Shown: positions 26,964 to 35,989 of the stretch, in pieces | How the letters are laid out: every line of letters begins with the position of its first letter | How positions within the stretch are numbered: the stretch's first letter is position 1 | Source of the DNA: JAVVUJ01 sp964582545 | Lineage (GTDB): Bacteria > Bacillota > Clostridia > Peptostreptococcales > Anaerovoracaceae | NCBI GenBank assembly: GCA_964582545.1 | Contig: CAZOSB010000007.1 | Coordinates: 28,306-92,305, forward strand | Length of the DNA stretch: 64,000 bases | Reading direction: 5' to 3' | The notes under the pieces: generated by a model | Databases searched by the model: none | Told to the model about the DNA's origin: nothing | The model's input: only the letters and a program-made list of their open reading frames with translations | Position numbers and translations under genes: made by a program

Positions 26964-27477
26964 GTATTTAGAGAAGCACTTATCGGAGAAACGAAGAAAA
27001 CATACGTACGGGGTGCGGGATGAGATTCTCAAGTTGGCACAACGTTGGAGCATTTCGGCGGAAAAGGCAGAGCTTGCCGCCTTATGCCATGATTTTTTTC
27101 GAACGGAGGAAAGAGAAAATAATCTGACACACGGACCTAAGGCAGCTGACTATTTAGAACATAATTACGAAAAACTTGGGCTTTCAAGGGATCAAATCCA
27201 AAGGGATTTGTTAAATGCTATTTGCTATCACACTACGGGACGGGCTCATATGTCTGAACTAGAGAAAATCTTGTTCTTGGCAGATGCCATAGAGCCCAAT
27301 CGCACTTATGGTAAGGTGGAGATGCTGAGAAAATTGGCCTATGAGGATTTGGATAAGGCATGCCTGGAAACTTTAAGAGCCACCGTGGATTATTTGAAGA
27401 TTCAAGGGATTGAGCCTGATGAAGATACATGCCAAGCCATAAACTGGATGATTAATGAAGTTTCAGCTAATAAATAA
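26941..27477 (+). CDS. yqeK: YqeK-type HD hydrolase (Ap4A hydrolase)
   Basis: A 178-residue HD-domain phosphohydrolase. The HD ligands are visible as the early KRRKHTYGV, LAALCHDFFR and the later ICYHTTGRA and LADAIEPNR. Proteins of this group hydrolyse diadenosine tetraphosphate symmetrically. The start is TTG at 26941, supported by gtggaggagtatatca, and lies inside the end of nadD, so the two are translationally coupled. The nadD-yqeK-rsfS order is the usual one in Bacillota. Confidence 0.9.
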   Translation: MPRSSIDEYLEKHLSEKRRKHTYGVRDEILKLAQRWSISAEKAELAALCHDFFRTEERENNLTHGPKAADYLEHNYEKLGLSRDQIQRDLLNAICYHTTGRAHMSELEKILFLADAIEPNRTYGKVEMLRKLAYEDLDKACLETLRATVDYLKIQGIEPDEDTCQAINWMINEVSANK

Positions 27478-27621
27478 TTATGAAAGAACAACTATATGAA
27501 AGAGCAGCTAATTGTTATGAAATAAATAAATAAACGAGATCAATTGATAATTAAATATTTTAGTCAAAATAAATGAAGAAATAAGCTTAAACATAAGAAA
27601 ATGAGAAAATTGGAGGGAAAT

Positions 27622-27969
27622 ATGACGAGTAAAGAAATTGCGATCCAAGCGGCAAGGCTGTTGGATGGGAAAAAAGCGCAGGACATCATGATCTTGGATA
27701 TTGGATCTAGATCTTCCTTTGCAGATTTTATGGTCATTTCTTCCGGGGGCTCAGAACGTCAAGTGGGTACCCTGTCTGAAGAAGTGGATGACCAGTTTGC
27801 CAAAGAAGGAGTGATTTTGAAGAACATCGAGGGGAAGAAAAATTCTGGATGGATTTTGATGGATTATGGTGATGTAATCATCAACGTGTTCTCTCAAGAG
27901 CAAAGACAACGCTACAATATTGAGAAAATATGGAGTGACTGCGATTTAGTAGAATTTATGGAAGAATAA
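27622..27969 (+). CDS. rsfS: Ribosome silencing factor RsfS
   Basis: A 115-residue protein that binds ribosomal protein L14 and blocks subunit joining when nutrients are scarce. Its conserved core is present: ILDIGSRSSFADFMVISSG, then the IEGKKNSGWILMDYGDVIINVF block. The ATG at 27622 follows ttggagggaaat; an in-frame ATG at 27601 lacks a ribosome site. It follows yqeK after a 144-bp AT-rich gap. Confidence 0.94.
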   Translation: MTSKEIAIQAARLLDGKKAQDIMILDIGSRSSFADFMVISSGGSERQVGTLSEEVDDQFAKEGVILKNIEGKKNSGWILMDYGDVIINVFSQEQRQRYNIEKIWSDCDLVEFMEE

Positions 27970-28063
27970 ATATATTTATCTAGTTTAAGGTCAATGCTGA
28001 GATTAGATAGATGTATAGTTTATAAAACGATGTACGATTATCATCAAATATAAGGAGGAACTA

Positions 28064-30544
28064 ATGATCGAACGCTATAACTATTCAGAAATTGAACCGA
28101 AATGGCAGAAGTATTGGGAAGATAACAAACTTTTTCAATCCGATGAAGATTTATCTAAAAAGAAATATTATCTGTTGGAGATGTTCCCTTACCCCTCAGG
28201 TAAATTGCATATGGGACATGTCAGAAACTATTCTATAGGAGATGTGGCCACCAGATACTTAAAAATGAACGGATACAACGTACTTCATCCCATGGGTTGG
28301 GATTCCTTCGGTTTACCTGCGGAAAATGCCGCTATTAAAAACGGCATTCATCCAAACCTTTGGACATGGGACAATATCGGCGAAATGCGTGATCAGTTGA
28401 AGCAGCTTGGGCTTTCCTATGATTGGGAAAGAGAAGTAGCCACCTGTCATCCCGATTACTATAAATGGATGCAATGGATCTTTATTCAATTTTTTAATAA
28501 AGGTCTTGCGTACAAGAAGAAAAACCCTGTGAATTGGTGTCCTTCTTGCCAGACGGTGTTAGCCAACGAGCAGGTGGTGGAAGGTGCTTGTGAAAGATGT
28601 AGCACTGCCGTTGGAAAGAAGGATTTGGATCAGTGGTATTTAAAGATTACAGACTATGCAGATAGGCTGCTAGAAGATTTGGATAAGCTGGAAGGCTGGC
28701 CCAATAAAGTCAAGGTCATGCAGAAAAACTGGATTGGTAAAAGCATCGGGGGAGAGGTAGATTTTCCCATAGAAGGTTTTGACAAGGAGCTTAGCATCTT
28801 TACCACTCGTCCGGATACTTTGTATGGAGTAACCTATATGGTTTTAGCTCCGGAACACCCTTACGTCAAGGAATTGGTAGCAGGAACAGAGCATGAAAAG
28901 CCTGTAGATGAATTTATGAACAAACTGCAGTATTTGAGTGATATCGACCGATCCGCCACTACGTTGGAAAAGGATGGAGTCTTTATCGGTCGCTATGCCA
29001 TCAATCCGATGAATGATAAGAAGGTACCTATCTATATCGCCAACTATGTTCTTATGGATTACGGTACAGGCGCTATTATGGCAGTGCCGGCCCACGACCA
29101 GAGAGACTTTGACTTTGCTATTAAATATGGCTTAGACATCATTCCTGTAGTAGATACGAAAGATCCTGCAATCGATGTAAACGATTTGAAAGAGGCCTTT
29201 GTAGCAGAGGGAACCATGATCAATTCCGGTCCCTTTGACGGTATGAACAATAAAGAAGCCATCGTAAAAATTGTTGAGTTTTTGGAAGATAAAAAAATTG
29301 GCAAAAAGTCCATCAATTTTAGGCTGAGGGATTGGCTCATTTCCAGACAGAGATACTGGGGTACTCCCATTCCTATGATTTATTGTGAGGACTGCGGTTG
29401 GGTGGCAGAAAAAGAAGAAAACCTTCCAGTCTTGTTGCCTACCGACGTGGTTTTCAGCGGTAAGGGAGAATCACCTTTAACCACAAGTCCAACCTTCCGG
29501 GAGACTTCCTGTCCAAAATGTGGTAAAAAAGCACAGCGGGAAACGGATACTATGGATACCTTCCTAGATTCCTCCTGGTATTTCCTGCGTTATACAGATG
29601 CCAACAATAGCCAGCAGGTATTCGACAAAGAAAAGGCGAAGTACTGGATGGCTGTGGATCAATACATCGGTGGAGTGGAGCACGCTATCTTACATCTGCT
29701 GTATGCCAGATTTTTTAATAAATTTTTGTATGACATCGGTTGGGCGCCCACATCAGAACCCTTTACGAACCTTTTGACCCAAGGGATGGTTCTAAAGGAT
29801 GGAAAAAAGATGTCAAAATCTTTGGGTAACGTGGTAAGCCCAGAAGAAATCATTAAGAAATATGGAGCAGATACAGCTAGGCTCTTTATTCTCTTTGCTT
29901 CTCCGCCGGAAAAGGAACTGGAATGGTCCGATGCCGGGGTAGAAGGCAGTTATAAATTTTTGAACAGAGTACATCGTTTGGTCTTTGAGCTGTCAAGCAA
30001 GGTACAGTCCCAGGAGGAAGCCTTTACGGTAGAAACCGAGTGGGATAAATCTTTAGCCTACGTGATGAATACTACGATTAAGAAGGTTTCTGAGGATGTG
30101 GGAGGCAGATTCAACTTTAACACTGCCATAAGTTCTATCATGGAATTTGTAAATGAGCTGTACAGATATAAGGAATTAGAAGAAAAAAATCTGAGTTTAT
30201 TAAAGGTTGCTTTGAAAAATTTAGTTTTAATCCTGTCGCCGTTTACTCCGCATATTTGTGAAGAAATGTGGGAACATATGGGTAATACAGGCTCTGTCTA
30301 CGCTGCAACGTGGCCTTCTTATGATGAGAAAGCCATGGTGAAGGATACGGTGGAAGTGGTCATTCAAATCAATGGAAAAGTAAAGGAAAAAATCGTTGTT
30401 CCCAACGGTCTAGGTAAGGACGAATTTATTGCCTTGGCCATGGAAAATGAAAAGGTAAAAGGGGTTCTGGATGGTAAGGAGATCGTAAAGACCATTGCAG
30501 TTCTCAATAAATTGCTAAATATAGTTACTAAACTTACAAACTGA
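28064..30544 (+). CDS. leuS: Leucyl-tRNA synthetase
   Basis: An 826-residue class Ia enzyme. The HIGH-type motif is PYPSGKLHMGHVRN. The CP1 editing domain contains FTTRPDTLYGVTYM and the aspartate segment GTGAIMAVPAHDQRD. The KMSKS loop is GKKMSKSLGNVV. The C-terminal anticodon and tail domains are complete. The 94-bp upstream gap contains no T-box-like leader. The start follows aaggaggaact. Confidence 0.97.
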   Translation: MIERYNYSEIEPKWQKYWEDNKLFQSDEDLSKKKYYLLEMFPYPSGKLHMGHVRNYSIGDVATRYLKMNGYNVLHPMGWDSFGLPAENAAIKNGIHPNLWTWDNIGEMRDQLKQLGLSYDWEREVATCHPDYYKWMQWIFIQFFNKGLAYKKKNPVNWCPSCQTVLANEQVVEGACERCSTAVGKKDLDQWYLKITDYADRLLEDLDKLEGWPNKVKVMQKNWIGKSIGGEVDFPIEGFDKELSIFTTRPDTLYGVTYMVLAPEHPYVKELVAGTEHEKPVDEFMNKLQYLSDIDRSATTLEKDGVFIGRYAINPMNDKKVPIYIANYVLMDYGTGAIMAVPAHDQRDFDFAIKYGLDIIPVVDTKDPAIDVNDLKEAFVAEGTMINSGPFDGMNNKEAIVKIVEFLEDKKIGKKSINFRLRDWLISRQRYWGTPIPMIYCEDCGWVAEKEENLPVLLPTDVVFSGKGESPLTTSPTFRETSCPKCGKKAQRETDTMDTFLDSSWYFLRYTDANNSQQVFDKEKAKYWMAVDQYIGGVEHAILHLLYARFFNKFLYDIGWAPTSEPFTNLLTQGMVLKDGKKMSKSLGNVVSPEEIIKKYGADTARLFILFASPPEKELEWSDAGVEGSYKFLNRVHRLVFELSSKVQSQEEAFTVETEWDKSLAYVMNTTIKKVSEDVGGRFNFNTAISSIMEFVNELYRYKELEEKNLSLLKVALKNLVLILSPFTPHICEEMWEHMGNTGSVYAATWPSYDEKAMVKDTVEVVIQINGKVKEKIVVPNGLGKDEFIALAMENEKVKGVLDGKEIVKTIAVLNKLLNIVTKLTN

Positions 30545-30557
30545 AAGGATATATAAA

Positions 30558-32240
30558 TTGAAAATATTAGAAAATGCAAAGGGAGGCGGCGGCTCAGTCA
30601 AAGTGATTCCTATCGGGGGTTTGAACGAAATTGGAAAAAATATGACCCTGTTGGAATACAAAAATGAGATCATCATTATTGACTGTGGACTGTCCTTTCC
30701 TGATGATGAAATGTTCGGAATCGACATCGTTATCCCAGACTTCAGCTATTTGATTAAGAATAGCGCTAAAATTAAAGGCATGGTAATTACCCATGGTCAC
30801 GAGGATCATATCGGTGCTATACCTTATTTGTTAAAGCAAGTCAACGTGCCTCTATATGGAACGAGGCTTACCTTGGGTTTGGTGGAAAACAAGCTGAAGG
30901 AGCACGGGATTAAGGCAAAGCTCAATACTGTTACTGCAGGAGATACCATCAAATTAGGGGATTTTCAAATCCAAACCATCAGAATGACGCATTCGATTGC
31001 AGATGCCGTTTGTCTGGCCATAACCACGCCTGTGGGGGTGATTTTCCATACAGGTGATTTTAAAATTGACTACACTCCTGTGGACGGAGAACCTATAGAT
31101 TTTCAGAAGTTAGCGGAAATCGGTAAAAAAGGTGTTACCTTAATGTTGGCGGATAGTACCAATGCTGAAAGAAAAGGGTATACCTCTTCTGAAAAAACTG
31201 TGGGAACAGTCTTAGAGAATATCTTCAGAGGCTCAGAATCCAGAATTATCATCGCTACCTTTTCTTCCAACGTGCACAGAGTTCAGAAGATTATCAATAC
31301 AGCTGTGATGTTTGGAAGAAAGGTATCCGTATCGGGTCGAAGTATGCTCAACGTGGTATCTTTGGGCATAGAGCTGGGATATTTAAAAATTCCGGCAAAC
31401 GTTATGGTGGATATCAATAAGACAAAAAATATTCCGGATAAGGAACTGTTGATTATCACTACGGGAAGCCAAGGAGAACCCATGTCCGCTCTTTCCAGAA
31501 TGGCTTCAGCAGAGCATAAAGCTATTCAAATTAAGAAAGGAGACATGGTCATCCTTTCCTCCAGTCCCGTTCCCGGAAATGAAAAGACCGTTTCCAATGT
31601 CGTCAACAAGCTATTTGAAAAAGGAGCAGAGGTTATCTATTCGGACATCGCTGACATTCATGTATCCGGTCACGCCTGTGCAGAAGAGTTGAAGCTAATC
31701 CACTCACTGATAAAACCGAAGTACTTTATGCCGGTACACGGAGAATATCGTCATCTGAGACAACATGCAATGTTGGCGGAGAATTTGGGTATGCCTTCCA
31801 ATAATATCTTTATCTTACAGAACGGTCAAGTGCTTTCCATGTCCAAGGGTAAGGTCAGCAAAACCAAGGAGGAAATTCCTGCATCTGCGGTGATGGTAGA
31901 CGGTCTCGGCGTAGGAGATGTGGGAAATATCGTGCTGAGGGACAGAAGGCTTCTATCGGAGTCAGGTTTGATCATCGTGGTGGCTGCTATTGAAAAAGGA
32001 ACGGGACAAATCGTATCCGGTCCTGACATCATCTCCAGAGGATTCGTTTATGTGAGAGAAAACGAGGACTTAATCGAATCGGCCAGATCTGCGGTAGATG
32101 CTAGATTGGAACAGTGTGCCCAGGATGGCATTCGAGATTGGGCAGGAATGAAAAACGCTATACGTGATGAACTTAAAACCTTTATCTATCAAAAGACAAA
32201 GAGAAGTCCAGTGATACTTCCCATATTTTTGGAGGTATAG
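30558..32240 (+). CDS. rnj: Ribonuclease J
   Basis: A 560-residue beta-CASP metallo-ribonuclease with 5' exonuclease and endonuclease activity in mRNA decay and processing. The metallo-lactamase motif THGHEDHIGA lies near residue 78. DSTNAERKG, the beta-CASP segment TTGSQGEPMSALSRMA and SGHACAEEL follow, and the C-terminal domain is complete. The start is TTG at 30558, with gaaagga 8 bp upstream, only 13 bp after leuS. Some Clostridia have a single RNase J; no second copy is in this window. Confidence 0.94.
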   Translation: MKILENAKGGGGSVKVIPIGGLNEIGKNMTLLEYKNEIIIIDCGLSFPDDEMFGIDIVIPDFSYLIKNSAKIKGMVITHGHEDHIGAIPYLLKQVNVPLYGTRLTLGLVENKLKEHGIKAKLNTVTAGDTIKLGDFQIQTIRMTHSIADAVCLAITTPVGVIFHTGDFKIDYTPVDGEPIDFQKLAEIGKKGVTLMLADSTNAERKGYTSSEKTVGTVLENIFRGSESRIIIATFSSNVHRVQKIINTAVMFGRKVSVSGRSMLNVVSLGIELGYLKIPANVMVDINKTKNIPDKELLIITTGSQGEPMSALSRMASAEHKAIQIKKGDMVILSSSPVPGNEKTVSNVVNKLFEKGAEVIYSDIADIHVSGHACAEELKLIHSLIKPKYFMPVHGEYRHLRQHAMLAENLGMPSNNIFILQNGQVLSMSKGKVSKTKEEIPASAVMVDGLGVGDVGNIVLRDRRLLSESGLIIVVAAIEKGTGQIVSGPDIISRGFVYVRENEDLIESARSAVDARLEQCAQDGIRDWAGMKNAIRDELKTFIYQKTKRSPVILPIFLEV

Positions 32241-32323
32241 AGTTAGAAATGGGGAAAGTTTGAAATAATTTGTGATAATACATTTTAATATTTCATTCCC
32301 TATATAAGAGGAGGATTCCATTA

Positions 32324-32674
32324 ATGAACGTTCATGACCACGCAAGGGAATTGGCAAATGCCATTAGAAATTCAGAGGAATATATTCTTTACATGGGATT
32401 AAAGGATAAAGCTTCTGAAAATGCGGAACTAACAGAGATTTTAAATGATTTCCAACAAAAACAATTCGAATTGCAGGCAAAGATGATGATGGGAGAGGAA
32501 GCTGGAGCGGACATGATGGAGCAGGTTCAGTCTCTCAACGCCATCATTATGCGAGATCCTTTGGCTGCTCAGTACATGCAGGCGCAAATTCGCTTCTCTC
32601 TGTTGGTAAACGATGTATATAAAATCCTGGGAGATGTATTGCAGTTTGGGAATATGATGAAGGAAGAAGAGTAA
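32324..32674 (+). CDS. YlbF-family regulator
   Basis: A 116-residue helical protein of the YlbF/YmcA (Com_YlbF) family. In Bacillus, members form the Y-complex that modifies RNase Y specificity and affects competence, sporulation and biofilm. The helical heptad-rich middle (EILNDFQQKQFELQAKMMMGEE) is typical. It ends one base before the next gene. Its position directly after RNase J fits a role in RNA processing. The start follows agaggaggattccatta. Confidence 0.82.
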   Translation: MNVHDHARELANAIRNSEEYILYMGLKDKASENAELTEILNDFQQKQFELQAKMMMGEEAGADMMEQVQSLNAIIMRDPLAAQYMQAQIRFSLLVNDVYKILGDVLQFGNMMKEEE

Positions 32675-32675
32675 G

Positions 32676-33362
32676 ATGGTAAGGACTGAAAAGGAACTAT
32701 CCGCCATAGGTGCGGCAGCCGCTTTAGGGGATCTATGCTTTACTCATATTTTAAATTTTATTCAAATTGGTATGACTGAAAAGACCATTGCCGATGAAAT
32801 TAATCGATTTTTACTGACCAATGGTGGGGAAAAGTTAGCCTTTCCTACCATTTGCGTTTCAGGCGCTCGCACGGCTCTTCCCCACGGTGAACCTACGGAT
32901 AAGGTGACCGAAAAAGGTGAGTTTCTCACTTTGGATTTCGGGGCAGTGGTGGACGGTTGCTGTGGTGATATGACGAGGACCATTGCGTTGGGTTCTGTGA
33001 GTCCGGAGCAAAAAAAAGTCTATGACATTGTTTTGAAAGCTCAGGTTGTTGGTTGCGAGGCTGCAAAAGCCGGGTTGGAATGTTACGTACTGGATATGAT
33101 GGCTAGGGACATCATCAATTTAGAGGGTTATGGTGACTATTTTGTTCACGGGTTGGGACACGGCGTAGGTGCGGAGGTTCATCAAGATCCTCGAATCAAT
33201 GCAAACAGCAGCCACGTGTTGGCAGAGAACATGGCTATTACAATAGAGCCGGGCATCTACATACCGGATAAATTCGGTGTACGCATTGAGGACTTGGCAA
33301 TTGTAAAATCTTTTGGTATAATAAACCTGGTACATTCTACCAAGGAGTTAATCATATTATAA
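32676..33362 (+). CDS. Short M24-family aminopeptidase (Xaa-Pro/methionine type)
   Basis: A 228-residue pita-bread metallopeptidase consisting of the catalytic domain only; the N-terminal creatinase-like domain of the usual 350-residue Xaa-Pro peptidases is absent. The five metal ligands appear intact: Asp in LTLDFGAV, Asp in GDMTRTIAL, His in HGLGHGVG, Glu in ITIEPGIY and Glu in VRIEDLAI. It starts one base after ylbF ends, so the genes are coupled. efp follows, as an Xaa-Pro peptidase gene does in many Bacillota, which argues for the PepP lineage. Confidence 0.85.
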   Translation: MVRTEKELSAIGAAAALGDLCFTHILNFIQIGMTEKTIADEINRFLLTNGGEKLAFPTICVSGARTALPHGEPTDKVTEKGEFLTLDFGAVVDGCCGDMTRTIALGSVSPEQKKVYDIVLKAQVVGCEAAKAGLECYVLDMMARDIINLEGYGDYFVHGLGHGVGAEVHQDPRINANSSHVLAENMAITIEPGIYIPDKFGVRIEDLAIVKSFGIINLVHSTKELIIL

Positions 33363-33447
33363 TGGCAACCGCAATCTTCTTTTTCTAATAAAAAAGCTTC
33401 GGTTGGGAAATAATTTTGTTTGAAAAAATAAGAAATGGAGATGAAAA

Positions 33448-34008
33448 ATGGTATACGCAAGCGATTTCAGAAAAGGAATAACCTTTGACATCAATGGAGA
33501 ACCTCATGTTGTTGTAGATTTTCAGCATGTAAAGCCTGGAAAAGGAGCCGCCTTTGTCAGAACAAAATACAAGAATGTTTTGACAGGTGCTACTCGTGAG
33601 GAAGCTTTTAACCCCAATGATAAATTTCCTAAGGCGCATATAGAAACAAAGATGATGCAATACTTATACAACGATGGAGAGCTTTATTATTTCATGGATC
33701 AGGAGACTTATGATCAGGTTCCTTTAATGCAGGATCAGGTGGAGGATGCCATGAAGTTCCTGAGGGAAAACGATATGGCTACCATTAAATTTTACAAAGG
33801 CAACGCTTTTTTAGTGGAAGCTCCTAATTTTGTCAATCTTAAAATTGTGGAAACTGAGCCAGGTGTAAAAGGCGATACCGCTACCAATGTGACAAAGGCA
33901 GCCACTGTGGAAACCGGTGCAGTTATTCAGGTTCCCATCTTTATCAACGAAGGTGATGTGATTCAAATCGATACACGTACAGGAGAATATTTGTCCAGAG
34001 CCAAGTAA
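33448..34008 (+). CDS. efp: Translation elongation factor P
   Basis: A 186-residue factor that relieves ribosome stalling at polyproline. Three beta-barrel domains are complete. The tip of domain I carries the conserved loop HVKPGKGAAFV, with Lys32 as the position that is modified in some bacteria. No modification enzyme is visible nearby. The ribosome site is aatggagatgaaa. The C-terminal TRTGEYLSRA is typical. Confidence 0.97.
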   Translation: MVYASDFRKGITFDINGEPHVVVDFQHVKPGKGAAFVRTKYKNVLTGATREEAFNPNDKFPKAHIETKMMQYLYNDGELYYFMDQETYDQVPLMQDQVEDAMKFLRENDMATIKFYKGNAFLVEAPNFVNLKIVETEPGVKGDTATNVTKAATVETGAVIQVPIFINEGDVIQIDTRTGEYLSRAK

Positions 34009-34129
34009 GGCAATGGGGATCTAAGGCCCAAATATATTAAGGCAAGTGATAAATTCTTTATGATTTAGAGGATATTGAATTGCATCAAAGTATTAAATAA
34101 AATAATATATATAGTAAAAGAGGTGTAAT

Positions 34130-35203
34130 ATGGGCTTAACGCAAAGTAGAGCAGATCGTAAGAAGGAGAAAAAGAGTCCTGCAGTAAAGCTTTTGGTTTT
34201 TTTGATGGCCATTGCTCTGATCTGCGTAGCAGGTTTTAACTTTTATCTAGTAAGTGGTGGAAAGGCTTTAAATGCCAATGATACCACCACCGTGATTGTC
34301 ACCATACCGGAGGGTAGTGGCACAGGAAAAATCGCAGGTATTTTGGTTGAAAACAATCTGATCGCTGATGCAACTGCGTTTAAGCTACAATCTCGCTTTA
34401 AAGGAAACGACGGTAAATACAAGGTGGGTTCCTATGTTCTTTCCCCCAGCATGACCATGGAGGAAATGATGAACATCATTATTGAGGGGAAACAACAGAC
34501 AAAAAGATTTACCATTCCCGAGGGTTATGATATCAAAAGAACTGCTCAAAAGCTTTCTTCTGAGGGATTTATAGATATAGATGCATTTTTAGAGCAAATA
34601 CAATCCGGAACCTTTGAGTATCCATTTTTAAAAGATGCTCCTTTAGGGCCGGATCGACTGGAGGGTTATCTCTATCCGGAGACCTATGATGTTTATGAAT
34701 CTGCAACAGAAGCGGATATCATCAATCGCATGCTGCAACAATTTGATAAATTGTTTACTCAGGAGTATTACGATCGTGCCAATGAATTAGGGATGAACAT
34801 AAATCAAGTTCTGACAATGGCTTCCCTTATTGAGAGGGAGACCAGGGTTAAGGATGAAAAGGCAATCGTAGCCAGCGTAATCAAAAATAGAATTGATCAG
34901 GGCATGAAATTGCAAATTGATGCCACCGTTCAATATGCTTTAGGGGAGCAAAAGGAACGGCTGCTCTATGAGGATTTGGAGATCGATTCTCCTTACAATA
35001 CTTATAAAATCATAGGTTTGCCCCCGGGACCCATCTGTTCTCCCAGCATAGACTCCATATATGCCGCATTATATCCTGCTGATACTGATTACTTGTATTA
35101 TGTGTTAAATCCCTCATTAAACGGGACACATTCTTTTACCAGCGATTATAACCAATTTCTCAGAGATAAACAAAACTATATCAACAATGCCTTTGGAAAC
35201 TGA
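34130..35203 (+). CDS. mltG: Endolytic murein transglycosylase MltG (YceG-like)
   Basis: A 357-residue membrane-anchored enzyme that cuts nascent glycan strands during cell-wall growth. A basic N-terminus precedes one membrane helix (about 21-42). A LysM-like region follows, then the YceG domain with LEGYLYPETYDV and the catalytic-glutamate segment ASLIERET. The C-terminal PICSPSIDSIYAALYPADTDYLYYV is a hallmark. It heads a three-gene group with trmR and trhP, the order found in Bacillus (yrrL-yrrM-yrrO). Confidence 0.94.
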   Translation: MGLTQSRADRKKEKKSPAVKLLVFLMAIALICVAGFNFYLVSGGKALNANDTTTVIVTIPEGSGTGKIAGILVENNLIADATAFKLQSRFKGNDGKYKVGSYVLSPSMTMEEMMNIIIEGKQQTKRFTIPEGYDIKRTAQKLSSEGFIDIDAFLEQIQSGTFEYPFLKDAPLGPDRLEGYLYPETYDVYESATEADIINRMLQQFDKLFTQEYYDRANELGMNINQVLTMASLIERETRVKDEKAIVASVIKNRIDQGMKLQIDATVQYALGEQKERLLYEDLEIDSPYNTYKIIGLPPGPICSPSIDSIYAALYPADTDYLYYVLNPSLNGTHSFTSDYNQFLRDKQNYINNAFGN

Positions 35204-35244
35204 TCCAAAGGCAACCAATGAGAGGATTCATTAACGGAGTAAAC

Positions 35245-35913
35245 ATGCACATAACCATTCCAGAAGTCACAGACTATTTATCAGGACTATACCGACCTCT
35301 GAATCCAAAATTAGAGGAATTAAGAAGGGACTGTGAAGAGAAGCACGTCCCTATTATTTTAAGGGATGCTGAGGAACTCATATTAAATATCATTCGACTG
35401 AAAAGACCAAAGGAAATTTTAGAGATTGGAACTGCTGTAGGGTATTCTTCTATCTGCTTTGCAACTGTAGCTCCTGAATCCAAGATTACCACCTTGGAGT
35501 TGCGGGAAGCCACCGTAGAAAAGGCAAACACAAATATTGAATCATTTAGTTTTAGCCATAGAATCCAAGTCATTCAAGGAGATGGGCGAGAAACCCTGTT
35601 ATCTTTGAAGGAAGAACTTACTTTAGGTAAGAGGGCTGCTTTTGATCTGGTTTTTATCGATGGGGCAAAGGGTCACTATATGGAATTTTGGAATAAAATC
35701 CAAGATCTATTGGCACCAGAAGCCGTGGTGATTTCCGACAATGTGCTCTATAAGGCTATCACCGCATCGGATCAGTTTTTGACCCTCAGAAGAAACGGCA
35801 CAATTATGAGAAGAATGAGAGAGTATCTGACTCATATCACTTCTCTGGAGCATGTAACCACCTGCGTTTTGCCCGTGGGGGATGGATTGGCAATCAGTCG
35901 GTTTGCAGGATAA
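35245..35913 (+). CDS. trmR: tRNA 5-hydroxyuridine methyltransferase (SAM-dependent O-methyltransferase)
   Basis: A 222-residue class I methyltransferase with the SAM-binding motif LEIGTAVGYSSICFA near residue 57 and the metal/acidic loop DLVFIDGAKGHY near 130. In Bacillus the YrrM/TrmR homologue, encoded beside mltG and trhP, methylates 5-hydroxyuridine at the tRNA wobble base. The same neighbours here support that role over a catechol methyltransferase. The ATG at 35245 is preferred because cggagtaaac precedes it; the ATG at 35218 has a poorer site. Confidence 0.85.
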   Translation: MHITIPEVTDYLSGLYRPLNPKLEELRRDCEEKHVPIILRDAEELILNIIRLKRPKEILEIGTAVGYSSICFATVAPESKITTLELREATVEKANTNIESFSFSHRIQVIQGDGRETLLSLKEELTLGKRAAFDLVFIDGAKGHYMEFWNKIQDLLAPEAVVISDNVLYKAITASDQFLTLRRNGTIMRRMREYLTHITSLEHVTTCVLPVGDGLAISRFAG

Positions 35914-35989
35914 TAAAGATTGGAACGAGATGGGATCGATTGATAGTGAATAGTCAGAGAAAATAGTCAAAGTAAATAGAAAGAAGAAT

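Noticed and set aside
27480..27533. A 17-codon frame with an imperfect 16-bp repeat (atgaaagaacaacta / atgaaagagcagcta)
   Set aside because: No ribosome site and no recognisable product; the frame appears to arise from the local duplication.
23204..28063. T-box leaders for hisS-aspS and leuS
   Set aside because: The gaps before hisS (23 bp) and leuS (94 bp) are too short and lack specifier or antiterminator elements.
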